Source: a bacterium (lineage in GTDB: Bacteria > Planctomycetota > UBA11346). Taken from it: a stretch of DNA of 8,439 nt. Positions 1 to 6,017 of this stretch are shown here, in pieces; positions within the stretch are counted from its first letter, which is position 1; each line of letters starts with the position of its first letter. A program made the translations under genes and the position numbers. Location: positions 1-8,439 of the forward strand of contig JAIFKN010000140.1 in the NCBI GenBank assembly GCA_020049615.1, read 5' to 3'. Under the pieces are notes generated by a model, which saw only the letters and a list, made by a program, of their open reading frames with translations, was not told the DNA's origin and made no database searches.

Positions 1-1
1 T

Positions 2-1045
2 ACCTACCGGCTGCAGGTGCGTCATGTGATGCCGGCCCTGGCCCGCATCCTCGAACCGCTCAAGAGCCATGCCGTGGATGTCGAGCGTCACCTGGCCGGG
101 CAGCCGGCCATCGGTGGCCCGGAGGATCCCGCGAGCGTCCTGCTGGTGCTCGCCGTGCCGCGGCTGCCGGATCTGGCCCTGCCGCTCGGTCGTCTCGCCG
201 CCGAGCCGGCCTGGGCGGCGGCGGCCTGGGCGGTGCTCAGCGCGCGTGGGGGCTTCCACCTCGCCCTGCCCGGCCATCCCCGCCCGCTGTCGGCGCCGGA
301 TGACGAGGCCCGGCCCACGGAGGCGGCGACGCCGGACGATGCGGTCGGCCGCGATCTGCCGGCTGCCCTGCTCGGCCTGCTGCTGCTGCAACGGGCCCGG
401 CCCAGCCGCCTGCGCCATCCGCCGGCCTGCCTCGGGATCGAGAGCCTGGGCGAGGCGGCCACGGCGCTGGGTGTGCATCGGGCCGCCGTCTATGCGGCCG
501 CCGCCAGCCTGGAGGAGCAGGGCCTGATCACCACCCGGCACGGCCGGCTGCCGGTCATCCGCGACCTGCCGGTGGCGGTGAACCGGTGCCTCGACCGGGC
601 CAAGCACCGGCCGCAGCGCGCGGTGGCCGTCGCCCCGCTGATCGGGGCCTGGCGCGATCGCGAGGCGGCGGTCGCCGGCATGCATGCCTGCGCCGGCCGG
701 ATCGGCACGGCTGATTGGGCCATCACCGGCTGGGAGGCCTGCCAGCGGCACGGGCTGGGCGTGCTGACCTCGTTGGCCAGCAAGCCGCTGGAGATCGTCA
801 CCCGCCTGCCGGTGGACGAGGCCCTGCGTCGGCTGGAGCTGCGGCGGGCCACGGACGGCCAGGCTAGCGCGCTGCTGCTGCGCACGCCCACGCCGCGGGC
901 CGTCTTCCTGGGGGCCGCCGTGCTGCCCGGTGCGCCCGCCGCCGTGGTCGACCCCTGGCAAGCGGCGCTGCATACCGCTGCCGATCGCCAGCGCGGCATC
1001 GAGCAGGCCACGGCCATCGCCGACAGCCTGTGGGCCGAGGACTGA
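2..1045 (+). CDS. AbiEi-like winged-helix protein, 5' end outside window
   Basis: The frame is open to the left edge, so the GTG at 17 is only the first possible start inside the window and the gene probably begins upstream. From that GTG there are 342 residues. Residues about 142-182 look like a winged helix-turn-helix (SLGEAATALGVHRAAVY, then EEQGLITTRHGRLPV). Residues about 234-241 (WAITGWEA) and the end (VDPWQAALHTAADRQRGIEQA) resemble the C-terminal region of AbiEi-type antitoxins, which repress their own operon and counter a nucleotidyltransferase toxin. The TGA is followed at once by the ATG of a nucleotidyltransferase-like gene, so the two are probably translationally coupled, as expected for a type IV toxin-antitoxin pair. 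Codons are almost all G/C-ending, unlike the middle of the window. The HTH and gene order are visible; the AbiEi assignment is inference, and another wHTH regulator is possible. Confidence 0.6.
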   Translation, partial: TYRLQVRHVMPALARILEPLKSHAVDVERHLAGQPAIGGPEDPASVLLVLAVPRLPDLALPLGRLAAEPAWAAAAWAVLSARGGFHLALPGHPRPLSAPDDEARPTEAATPDDAVGRDLPAALLGLLLLQRARPSRLRHPPACLGIESLGEAATALGVHRAAVYAAAASLEEQGLITTRHGRLPVIRDLPVAVNRCLDRAKHRPQRAVAVAPLIGAWRDREAAVAGMHACAGRIGTADWAITGWEACQRHGLGVLTSLASKPLEIVTRLPVDEALRRLELRRATDGQASALLLRTPTPRAVFLGAAVLPGAPAAVVDPWQAALHTAADRQRGIEQATAIADSLWAED

Positions 1046-1342
1046 ATGGCCCGGCGTCCGGCGTCCCCGACGGCGATGGAGCTCCTGGTCCGGGTGCTGG
1101 GGGCGATCGGGCCGTACCGTGACAGCGTCGTCCTGGTCGGCGGCTTCGCCCGCGATCTCTACCGCCACCACGAGGCCTTCGCCGACCCGGGGCTGGTCGG
1201 GGCGGAGACCAACGATGTCGATCTGGCGACCGATGACCCGCTGCGCCTATGCGGCGACCAGCGTAACGTTCCGATGACGCCTTCGGCGTCATCGGAACGT
1301 TACGCTCAACGTGCGGATGCGGCGGGGACGGGATGGGGCTGA
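1046..1342 (+). pseudogene. Truncated nucleotidyltransferase (AbiEii-like toxin position)
   Basis: The first about 70 residues carry a nucleotidyltransferase core: VVLVGGFARDLY at residues 28-39 (the GG is the nucleotide-binding turn) and TNDVDLA at 56-61 (DxD metal-binding acidic pair). AbiEii-type and related enzymes transfer nucleotides to tRNA or protein and run well over 200 residues. Here the frame passes through a 45-bp palindrome (codons 72-87) and stops at residue 98 with no further domain, so the product lacks the rest of the fold and is probably inactive. It starts one base after the stop of the wHTH gene. A coding-looking fragment in another frame follows (1324-1434) and may be a displaced remainder. 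The motif is visible; the loss of function is inferred. Confidence 0.6.
1261..1305. repeat. Perfect 45-bp palindrome (21-bp arms, 3-base loop)
   Basis: The left arm is 1261-1281 and the right arm 1285-1305, exact reverse complements separated by TTC at 1282-1284. The length is 15 codons, so it keeps the nucleotidyltransferase frame open and adds residues such as ASSERY. No T-run follows, so it is not a classical terminator. It could be a REP-like or in-frame palindromic element, or the scar of an insertion. The palindrome is directly visible; its class is inference. Confidence 0.9.
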
Positions 1343-1434
1343 TCGTCCATGGCGGTGACCTCGGCCACATCGTGGCGGAGGGGCCGCAGGATTTCATCTG
1401 GGCGTCATCGGAGCGTTATCTTGATGGCCGGTCC
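1324..1434 (+). pseudogene. Possible displaced coding fragment after the nucleotidyltransferase
   Basis: In a frame different from the truncated gene, this stretch reads GDGMGLIVHGGDLGHIVAEG and then PQDFIWASSERYLDGR, which looks more protein-like than the frame that stops at 1342. It may be part of the original nucleotidyltransferase displaced by an indel near 1306-1325, or of an unrelated lost gene. No start with a ribosome binding site is evident and I do not recognise the sequence. Beyond about 1440 the frame runs antisense to the secreted-protein gene. Confidence 0.25.
1401..1420 (+). repeat. Diverged half-copy of the 1261-1305 palindrome
   Basis: This stretch repeats the palindrome's right arm (GGCGTCATCGGAACGTTA) with two differences: A to G at 1412 and C to T at 1419. 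The opposite arm is missing. In its local plus frame it again encodes ASSERY, and both differences are synonymous third-position changes. Confidence 0.6.
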
Positions 1435-1487
1435 GCCGCGCCCGACGCTGCCCGTTACCCCTCTATCCACATCGGGCTGCCGAGTGG

Positions 1488-2048
1488 TTACTTCGCCTCG
1501 CGGATCTTGTTCGTCCACGCTTGGATCTCCTGCGCCCACTTGAAGCGCTCCTTGCGGTGCTTCTGCAGCACGGCAAACGACTCGCGGGCCTGGACCGACA
1601 TGTTCGACTCGATCTTGGCACCGGTGATCGACTTCTCTCCGGTGGCAGGAAGGCGGGCGTCCAGCGGGGTGAGGATATCCCACAACGGGCCAAGCGGCAT
1701 GAAGTTCGTGCTGAAGTAGTCGGCCTGCTCCGTGACCTTCGCCTGGGCCCGGTCGTAGTTCTTCTCGGCGAGATCGTATTTCGTCTTCAGCGCCGGATTG
1801 ACCCCGGTCTTCGGCACCGTCCAACCATCATCCAGGATGCTCGACAGCACCTGATTGGAGCAGTCCGTCCCGTTGGCGACCGCCACCTTGGTCGCCGCGT
1901 CCCAGGTCCCCCGGACGCGGATACCCGACTTCAGGAGGAAGACCCGGTTCTCGAGCGCCGGCTTCTCGGGAGCGGCCGCGGCGGCATCAGCCGGTTCGGC
2001 AGCCAGCGAGACGGCGGCGATGCAGATGACGAGCAGGATGGCGCGCAT
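1488..2048 (-). CDS. Secreted or periplasmic protein of unknown function
   Basis: This gene encodes 186 residues. A signal peptide is clear: positive start (MR), hydrophobic core ILLVICIAAVSLA, then small residues around 18-25 suitable for cleavage. The mature part begins with an Ala/Pro-rich stretch, then a compact region (VFLLKSGIRVRGTWDAATK), a central segment with a single mature Cys at 63 (NGTDCSNQV), and a charged helical C-terminus from about 85 (KYDLAEKNYDRAQAKVTEQAD, QKHRKERFKWAQEIQAWTNKIREAK) that could form coiled coil. GGAG lies six bases before the ATG. A near-consensus promoter lies about 55 bp upstream, giving a short leader and suggesting a single-gene unit. No known family is recognised. 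Export and expression are well supported; function is unknown. Confidence 0.75.
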   Translation of the reverse strand: MRAILLVICIAAVSLAAEPADAAAAAPEKPALENRVFLLKSGIRVRGTWDAATKVAVANGTDCSNQVLSSILDDGWTVPKTGVNPALKTKYDLAEKNYDRAQAKVTEQADYFSTNFMPLGPLWDILTPLDARLPATGEKSITGAKIESNMSVQARESFAVLQKHRKERFKWAQEIQAWTNKIREAK

Positions 2049-2101
2049 GACGATCTCCGTGCGATGACACGGGGAGCGCCCGCGTCAGGTGGCTGATGTG
2101 T

Positions 2102-2129
2102 ATTATACAGTCATACAAATTATATGCAA
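2102..2129 (-). promoter_or_regulatory. Sigma-70-like promoter for the secreted-protein gene
   Basis: On the minus strand it reads TTGCAT, 16-bp spacer, TATAAT (the -10 complements 2102-2107, the -35 complements 2124-2129). It is an AT-rich island in GC-rich DNA. Transcription would start near 2095, giving a leader of roughly 45 nt before the ATG at 2048. The design matches the promoter at 5121-5148. Confidence 0.7.
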
Positions 2130-2250
2130 TCATGCGCATTGATGCACCAGGGCGCTTGGGGCGAACATGCGCGTACGTTCGTTCGTTGCTCGCGTGAAGC
2201 GCGGTTAAAGGCCCCGCCCGATGACCAAGAATCGATTTCCCGCCCGCGCA

Positions 2251-3051
2251 TCAACCACAGTACGGGTCGTTCGCCGGGTCATCATCAAAGGTCGGCGGCG
2301 GTTGTTTCTCGTCCTCGTCCTTCGACTCTGCGGGGTGGTCATCACCGAATCTGATCTTTTTGACGGAGATGGACGCTAAGTCACCAATGGTCACCGGGGT
2401 CATGGTGAACGGGGCTTTGGATATCGCGTTGCGCATGGCCGGCACAGAGGCGCAGGACGCAGTGGACGCGTGCGTCGCCATAACATGCGAAATAACGCCT
2501 TCGCATGACACACGGAGACTTTGCCAAGCTTGGTAGATGCCATTAATCATTTTCCAGCGCTCCTGGTGACCCTCCACCAGTTTGGAGTAGCGAGCCTTGA
2601 TTTCAGGATTGCCCCAGTCTTGGTCTTCGTAGTCCTTTGCCGCGTCGCGCATAGAGACTGACTGTCTGGAGATTCGGACGTCGGGCGGGCCGCGGTAAAC
2701 CGAACCGAAAGACACCGTCGCACGACTCCCTTTGGCGGAACGGTAGCCAAACCAACGCCACGAGAACCTCGCGAGCTGATTCCGGAAGACATCTATCGGT
2801 GCTGAGCGGGTCGACCACACCAATTCGGGTTCGATGTGCACCGGCCCAGGCTCCAGCTTCGACCACCCTTTGCCCGGAGCATACCAACGCAATACCGGCA
2901 CGATCCCATGGTTTCGTCCAGGGAAGTCGCGATACATCGCGTACACTTCGCGACATAGGAGGTAACGACACTCGGCGCGCAGTCGCCGGTATTCTCGGAG
3001 GTAGTCTCGCAGCACTCCGTCAGGATGATCTGTGTTGTATTGCGTTTCCAT
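2251..3051 (-). CDS. Hypothetical protein with acidic C-terminal tail
   Basis: This gene encodes 266 residues and I recognise no family. The N-terminal third is rich in Arg and Tyr (LRDYLREYRRLRAECRYLLC, then EVYAMYRDF). The middle has aromatic-rich segments (VLRWYAPGKGW, ARFSWRWFGYRS). A helical region at about 140-180 includes YSKLVEGHQERWKMINGIYQ. The last 30 or so residues are low-complexity and acidic (ESKDEDEKQPPPTFDDDPAN). Acidic tails occur in phage DNA-binding proteins such as SSB, but no OB fold is apparent, so that is only a hint. The upstream gene's TAA directly abuts this ATG and an AGAGGA lies about seven bases before it inside that gene, indicating translational coupling. Third positions are less G/C-biased than in the flanking genes. 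Confidence 0.7.
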   Translation of the reverse strand: METQYNTDHPDGVLRDYLREYRRLRAECRYLLCREVYAMYRDFPGRNHGIVPVLRWYAPGKGWSKLEPGPVHIEPELVWSTRSAPIDVFRNQLARFSWRWFGYRSAKGSRATVSFGSVYRGPPDVRISRQSVSMRDAAKDYEDQDWGNPEIKARYSKLVEGHQERWKMINGIYQAWQSLRVSCEGVISHVMATHASTASCASVPAMRNAISKAPFTMTPVTIGDLASISVKKIRFGDDHPAESKDEDEKQPPPTFDDDPANDPYCG

Positions 3052-3399
3052 TTATGTTCCTCTGGCGCGGCGGATCTCGCACGCGCGGTATACCTCGTTG
3101 ATGCACTCCTGATAAAGCATTCGGTACCTGGGATCAATGCCCGGGGTGTCGGTGTCCCCAGGGAACCGCTCGTAGGCGATCGAGTCCCAATCGCCCATGA
3201 GCGTCTCCAGGATCACACCGGGGAACCGGTCGTCCGGGACCACGTGCACGCCGTTGGTCGGGAAGATCTGGTTCGGCCGAACGTCCGGGTCGTAGCCGGC
3301 AATGGTGATCTCGCGCGGACGAAGTGGCTTCATGACTGACTCCGAAATGCCTAGCGATGGCATGTCAAGCACGTGTGCGATCTTGGTGCTTCTTCCCAT
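3052..3399 (-). CDS. Hypothetical protein, possibly the 3' part of a split gene
   Basis: The frame gives 115 residues from the ATG at 3399, which has GAGG five bases upstream. A second ATG at 3333 (MKPLRPREITIAGYDPD) has GGAG at six bases, so a product of about 93 residues is also possible. The sequence is compact and globular-looking (IAGYDPDVRPNQIFPTNGVH, VILETLMGDWDSIAYERFPG, YQECINEVYRACEIRRARGT) but not recognised. The same frame stays open upstream of 3399 to a stop at 3499-3501 and reads coherently (LNPQRLVELLLANAREFTKN) without a standard start codon. This suggests the true N-terminus lies in the ORF ending upstream and a base is missing near 3485. It abuts the gene at 3051 with no gap. 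Confidence 0.6.
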   Translation of the reverse strand: MGRSTKIAHVLDMPSLGISESVMKPLRPREITIAGYDPDVRPNQIFPTNGVHVVPDDRFPGVILETLMGDWDSIAYERFPGDTDTPGIDPRYRMLYQECINEVYRACEIRRARGT

Positions 3400-3599
3400 C
3401 TTGGCCTCATGGATTGCTGGATTTTTCGTAAATTCCCGTGCGTTGGCAAGGAGGAGTTCGACCAGACGTTGAGGATTGAGGTGATCGTGTCCATCTCGTC
3501 AGGACGACGGCTGCGCCATCCTGTAGCGGGCCCGACCGTCAGCGGGGCCATCTGCTCCTCTGCGCGGATGCGCCGCGCCATCACCCTGACATCGTCCAC
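3351..3599 (-). CDS. Short ORF, probably the 5' part of the 3052-3399 gene in a shifted frame
   Basis: This is an 82-residue ORF starting 10 bp after the ERF gene stop. Its first 37 or so residues (MDDVRVMARRIRAEEQMAPL, then GPATGWRSRRPDEMDTITS) look like real protein. The rest (NVWSNSSLPTHGNLRKIQQS) looks like out-of-frame translation and overlaps the next gene by 49 bp. Restoring one base near 3480-3490 would join DEMDTI to LNPQRLVELLLANAREFTKN and give one protein of about 180 residues ending at 3052. A GTG and two ATGs compete as starts and none has a strong ribosome binding site. It could instead be a real small overlapping gene. Confidence 0.35.
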   Translation of the reverse strand: MDDVRVMARRIRAEEQMAPLTVGPATGWRSRRPDEMDTITSILNVWSNSSLPTHGNLRKIQQSMRPRWEEAPRSHTCLTCHR

Positions 3600-3608
3600 G
3601 GCGGGGGG

Positions 3609-4385
3609 TTACGCGGCCGGCACAACGCCCGGCTGCCTGGACGCCGCGTCGCCCTGACCGTCCGTTTTCTCAAGCAGCAACCGCGCCTCATCGACATACT
3701 GCTGCACGAGGTTGCCTGGTGCGGTGGCCAGGAAACAACCGGCGAGACGCGAGGTGAGGACGGAGCGGGCTGCATCCTCACCGACGCGGGCGCCCACCCG
3801 AACGTGGAGAGCCCGCGCCTCGGCCACCAAGGATTCGGGCGCATAGCGTTTTCGTCGCAGGTGCCGCTCCGGGGTGCGTGCCGCGATCGGTGGCGCCGGT
3901 GGCGTATCTGGCGGCGCCGGCAGATCGGCCAGGGTCTGGGAGGTCGGCACAGCCAGTGGCACGGTGGGTTCGGCACGCATCCTCGGGTGGGTGGTGCTAT
4001 GCCCGTCATCGTCGCGCACGCGCAGATTCAGCACGGTCTGCAGGATGGCCCGACGGGCGTAGGTCTGACTCGCCAGCACTTGGTGGGGCGTCGGCTGGCA
4101 ACCCAAGGGGAAGACGCACCGAGCATCCATCCATTGCCCGGAAGGCAGGTGTATGGTGCGCATGCACACCCCATGGCCGTCGCCATCGCGCTCCGGGGTG
4201 GGGAGAAGCAGGATGTGCTGGGCGTCCAAGGCCGACTCGATCTCCTCCAGAATGTGCGACAGACTGGCGTACCGGGAACCGGTCGCTTCATTCACGCTGT
4301 CAACCTGGATGGCGACGATGCTCCGTCGGACGGCGGCAATGGCGGCATAGAGGTCGCGCGTTTCCGGGGAGGTCGTGAGGCTCAT
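3609..4385 (-). CDS. erf: ERF-family single-strand DNA annealing recombinase
   Basis: This gene encodes 258 residues. ERF proteins are phage recombinases that bind ssDNA and anneal complementary strands. The ERF signature spans about residues 8-128: SRYASLSHILEEIESALDAQ (37-56; the family pattern is K/R-Y-A-x-L...I...L), CMRTIHLPSGQWMD (74-87; family T-x-hhH-x-SGxW), and SQTYARRAILQTVLNLRVRD followed by DDGH (106-129; family S-x-x-TYxRRY-x-L...DDD). The usual Tyr after RR is Ala here. A Pro-rich linker (154-175) leads to a basic patch (RHLRRKRY) and a helical C-terminus of unknown role. GGAG sits five bases before the ATG. It lies at the head of a tight minus-strand run ending at 2251, so it is probably co-transcribed with the small unknown genes downstream. 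No partner exonuclease or SSB is recognised nearby. The family is assigned from motifs; the gene symbol denotes the family. Confidence 0.8.
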   Translation of the reverse strand: MSLTTSPETRDLYAAIAAVRRSIVAIQVDSVNEATGSRYASLSHILEEIESALDAQHILLLPTPERDGDGHGVCMRTIHLPSGQWMDARCVFPLGCQPTPHQVLASQTYARRAILQTVLNLRVRDDDGHSTTHPRMRAEPTVPLAVPTSQTLADLPAPPDTPPAPPIAARTPERHLRRKRYAPESLVAEARALHVRVGARVGEDAARSVLTSRLAGCFLATAPGNLVQQYVDEARLLLEKTDGQGDAASRQPGVVPAA

Positions 4386-4610
4386 GGCGGCTCCGTGAGG
4401 GTCTGATCGACCCCGGTTCTACGCTGGACGGATTGCGACATCTGTTTCGACATGGGACCAGTGGCGCTGGTTCCGTTCTCCGGTGCTGCCGCGGGTACCG
4501 GGACCCGCGAACGAGGTCACACGAGGATCCTCGTCAGGCCCACGGCAGCGGCCGACGCGCGGTCGCGGTGCCACGGGCCGGGCTCAGACCACCGCATGCG
4601 CTGGACCGGT
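4386..4610. other. Intergenic region with two small dyads
   Basis: No credible gene is seen here. The region separates the 4611-5114 gene from the ERF gene. It holds a hairpin (GCGGGT at 4491-4496 with ACCCGC at 4503-4508) and a perfect 14-bp palindrome (4521-4534). No clear -10/-35 pair for the ERF gene was found, so ERF may be expressed by read-through from the promoter at 5121-5148 or from a non-consensus promoter. Confidence 0.5.
4521..4534. repeat. 14-bp perfect palindrome, possible operator
   Basis: ACGAGGATCCTCGT is its own reverse complement with no spacer. It lies about 140 bp upstream of the ERF start codon on the minus strand, in a gene-free gap, which suits a dimeric-regulator site. 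No other copy was noticed in the window. Confidence 0.35.
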
Positions 4611-5114
4611 TCATGGCGCTGCGGTTGCCAACGTCGCAGCGGTCTGTTCGCGCACGAGGCGGGCGAACTCAGCTAGCGCACGAGCGGTAAATCCGCCCTT
4701 GAAACACGCTTTGCCGGTGCTGGTCTTGAGTCCTTCGAACACACCTCGGGCATCGTCGATTCGGTCCATGTCGATAAAGATGGTACGGAAGGTTTTTTTG
4801 CGGCCCTGCTCGCTCTCGACCCGCATGCCCGCCGCCTCGATCACAGCGACCTGCTCGTCGCTGAATTCGGCCATGCGACCGTGTACGGCTACCCGCGGCG
4901 GCCGCTGGAGCCCCCCCAAGGTCTGCGGCCCAGCAGGGACATGGGTCATGCTGCCGGCTCGAATCAGTGCCCCGTGATGCTCGACCGTGAGCACAAGACG
5001 ACGGTTGCCGTGCGGGGACAACGTCAGGCGCAAGGCATCGACCCGGAACAGATGGGCGTGCTCTTTCGCGTCGAAGGAGACGGTACGGAGTCGACTGGTC
5101 TCTGGCTGGTCCAT
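4611..5114 (-). CDS. Hypothetical protein from a probable leaderless transcript
   Basis: This gene encodes 167 residues with no recognised family. The first half reads as beta-rich (RTVSFDAKEHAHLFRVDALR, RRLVLTVEHHGALI). Around residue 77 comes RVAVHGRMAEFSDEQVAVIE, then a basic stretch EQGRKKTFRTIFIDMDRIDD, and an Ala-rich C-terminal helix (TARALAEFARLVREQTAATL). No signal peptide or membrane segment is seen. The ATG at 5112-5114 is the only early Met and has no ribosome binding site. Instead a perfect TATAAT ends six bases before it, so RNA should start at or next to the ATG. It precedes the ERF gene on the same strand, separated by 225 bp, and may belong to the same phage-like module. The leaderless start is inferred from promoter spacing. 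Confidence 0.7.
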   Translation of the reverse strand: MDQPETSRLRTVSFDAKEHAHLFRVDALRLTLSPHGNRRLVLTVEHHGALIRAGSMTHVPAGPQTLGGLQRPPRVAVHGRMAEFSDEQVAVIEAAGMRVESEQGRKKTFRTIFIDMDRIDDARGVFEGLKTSTGKACFKGGFTARALAEFARLVREQTAATLATAAP

Positions 5115-5120
5115 GCGCCT

Positions 5121-5148
5121 ATTATACGCTTGTATACATATTTTGCAA
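5121..5148 (-). promoter_or_regulatory. Near-consensus promoter with overlapping dyads
   Basis: On the minus strand it reads TTGCAA, 16-bp spacer, TATAAT, with the -10 complementing 5121-5126 only six bases upstream of the ATG at 5114. The spacer contains the palindrome TGTATACA (5131-5138), and an inverted repeat TATAC-GCTT-GTATA (5123-5136) overlaps the -10, so a repressor could bind here. The design matches the promoter at 2102-2129. Confidence 0.75.
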
Positions 5149-5308
5149 CAACGCCCGGGGACTTCGGATCAGGCGCCACCGGGCCAGCACGACCGTCATT
5201 CAAGCCTTGGACGCGCGTCGCTCGGGAACCGTTCTGCAGATTCCGGCTTCACGACCGCCAACACATCGATGGGCTCGCCATGGCCGCCGCCATCCGCCTG
5301 CTGGCTGG

Positions 5309-5941
5309 TCAGCGGTGGCGTCGACGCGATGTCGCCCGCGCACGACCTGGAGCCAACCGATCTCCCGGGCGCTGCGGTGGCGAGGTCGAACCGCAGGTCC
5401 GGATGGCCAACGTGGCATGGGGGCGGTGCATGATCCGTTCGAATTCTGCCCGCTCAGCCCGTTCCGTCGCACCGTGACGCGTGACGACCTGCAACCCTGG
5501 TCGCCGCAGCTTCTGCCGGAGCCATTCATGGCTCCGGCCCAGGAGCAGGGCCATCTCATGGATCAGGTAGCGCTTCCCGTTGGGTTTGATCCGGCGCACG
5601 CAGAAGCCGAGGCCCTGTACATAGCGGGCCAGGTGCCGCGGCTGGATCCGGACCACGGTTGGAGCCAGCCGCGACATGGCCCGTACGAGCTGCGTGGTGC
5701 CTGGGCGACCCTGCCGCATGCGGAGGATGGCCTGGGCGAGTTCGGATGGGTCGGTGGTGGCCGCCCGGATCGCCGCCAGGTCGCGCGCGGACAACGTTAC
5801 CGGACTGCCGAGCAGGCGGGTCGTCAGGTGCTCGTGCACCCGGGCGGCTTCTGCTGGCGTCAGGGCATAGCTACCCGGTGTGCCCTGGGCGGCATACAAC
5901 TCCAAGGCACGGCGTACTGGCGCATCACGGGTAGCGGCCAT
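5309..5941 (-). CDS. HTH-like hypothetical protein, C-terminus probably frame-shifted
   Basis: The frame gives 210 residues, and a TAG four codons upstream makes the ATG at 5941 the first possible start. The N-terminal half is helical (APVRRALELYAAQG, LTPAEAARVHEHLTTRLLG, SARDLAAIRAATTDPSELAQ). Residues 120-150 (GKRYLIHEMALLLGRSHEWL, then RQKLRRPGL) resemble a helix-turn-helix, suggesting DNA binding. After about residue 180 the frame becomes Arg/Pro-rich noise. Another frame then reads coherently (HPDLRFDLATAAPGRSVG, later QQADGGGHGEPIDVLAVVKP) to a TGA at 5196-5198. One missing base near 5400 would join them into a protein of about 250 residues. I recognise no family. The long plus-strand ORF over the same DNA is judged a shadow. 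Confidence 0.6.
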   Translation of the reverse strand: MAATRDAPVRRALELYAAQGTPGSYALTPAEAARVHEHLTTRLLGSPVTLSARDLAAIRAATTDPSELAQAILRMRQGRPGTTQLVRAMSRLAPTVVRIQPRHLARYVQGLGFCVRRIKPNGKRYLIHEMALLLGRSHEWLRQKLRRPGLQVVTRHGATERAERAEFERIMHRPHATLAIRTCGSTSPPQRPGDRLAPGRARATSRRRHR

Positions 5942-6017
5942 GATCTGAGCCTAGTGCCGCCACATCTGCCCGCCAGCAGCCCCGGACTCGGGCGGCTCGC
6001 ATGCTCGGCGACGGATG

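Noticed and set aside
1521..2096. 191-aa plus-strand ORF opposite the secreted-protein gene
   Set aside because: The opposite strand has a signal peptide, ribosome binding site and near-consensus promoter; this ORF has none of these.
2176..2187. Tandem CGTT x3
   Set aside because: Too short to be meaningful; no flanking structure.
3804..4406. 200-aa plus-strand ORF over the ERF gene
   Set aside because: It is antisense to clear ERF motifs.
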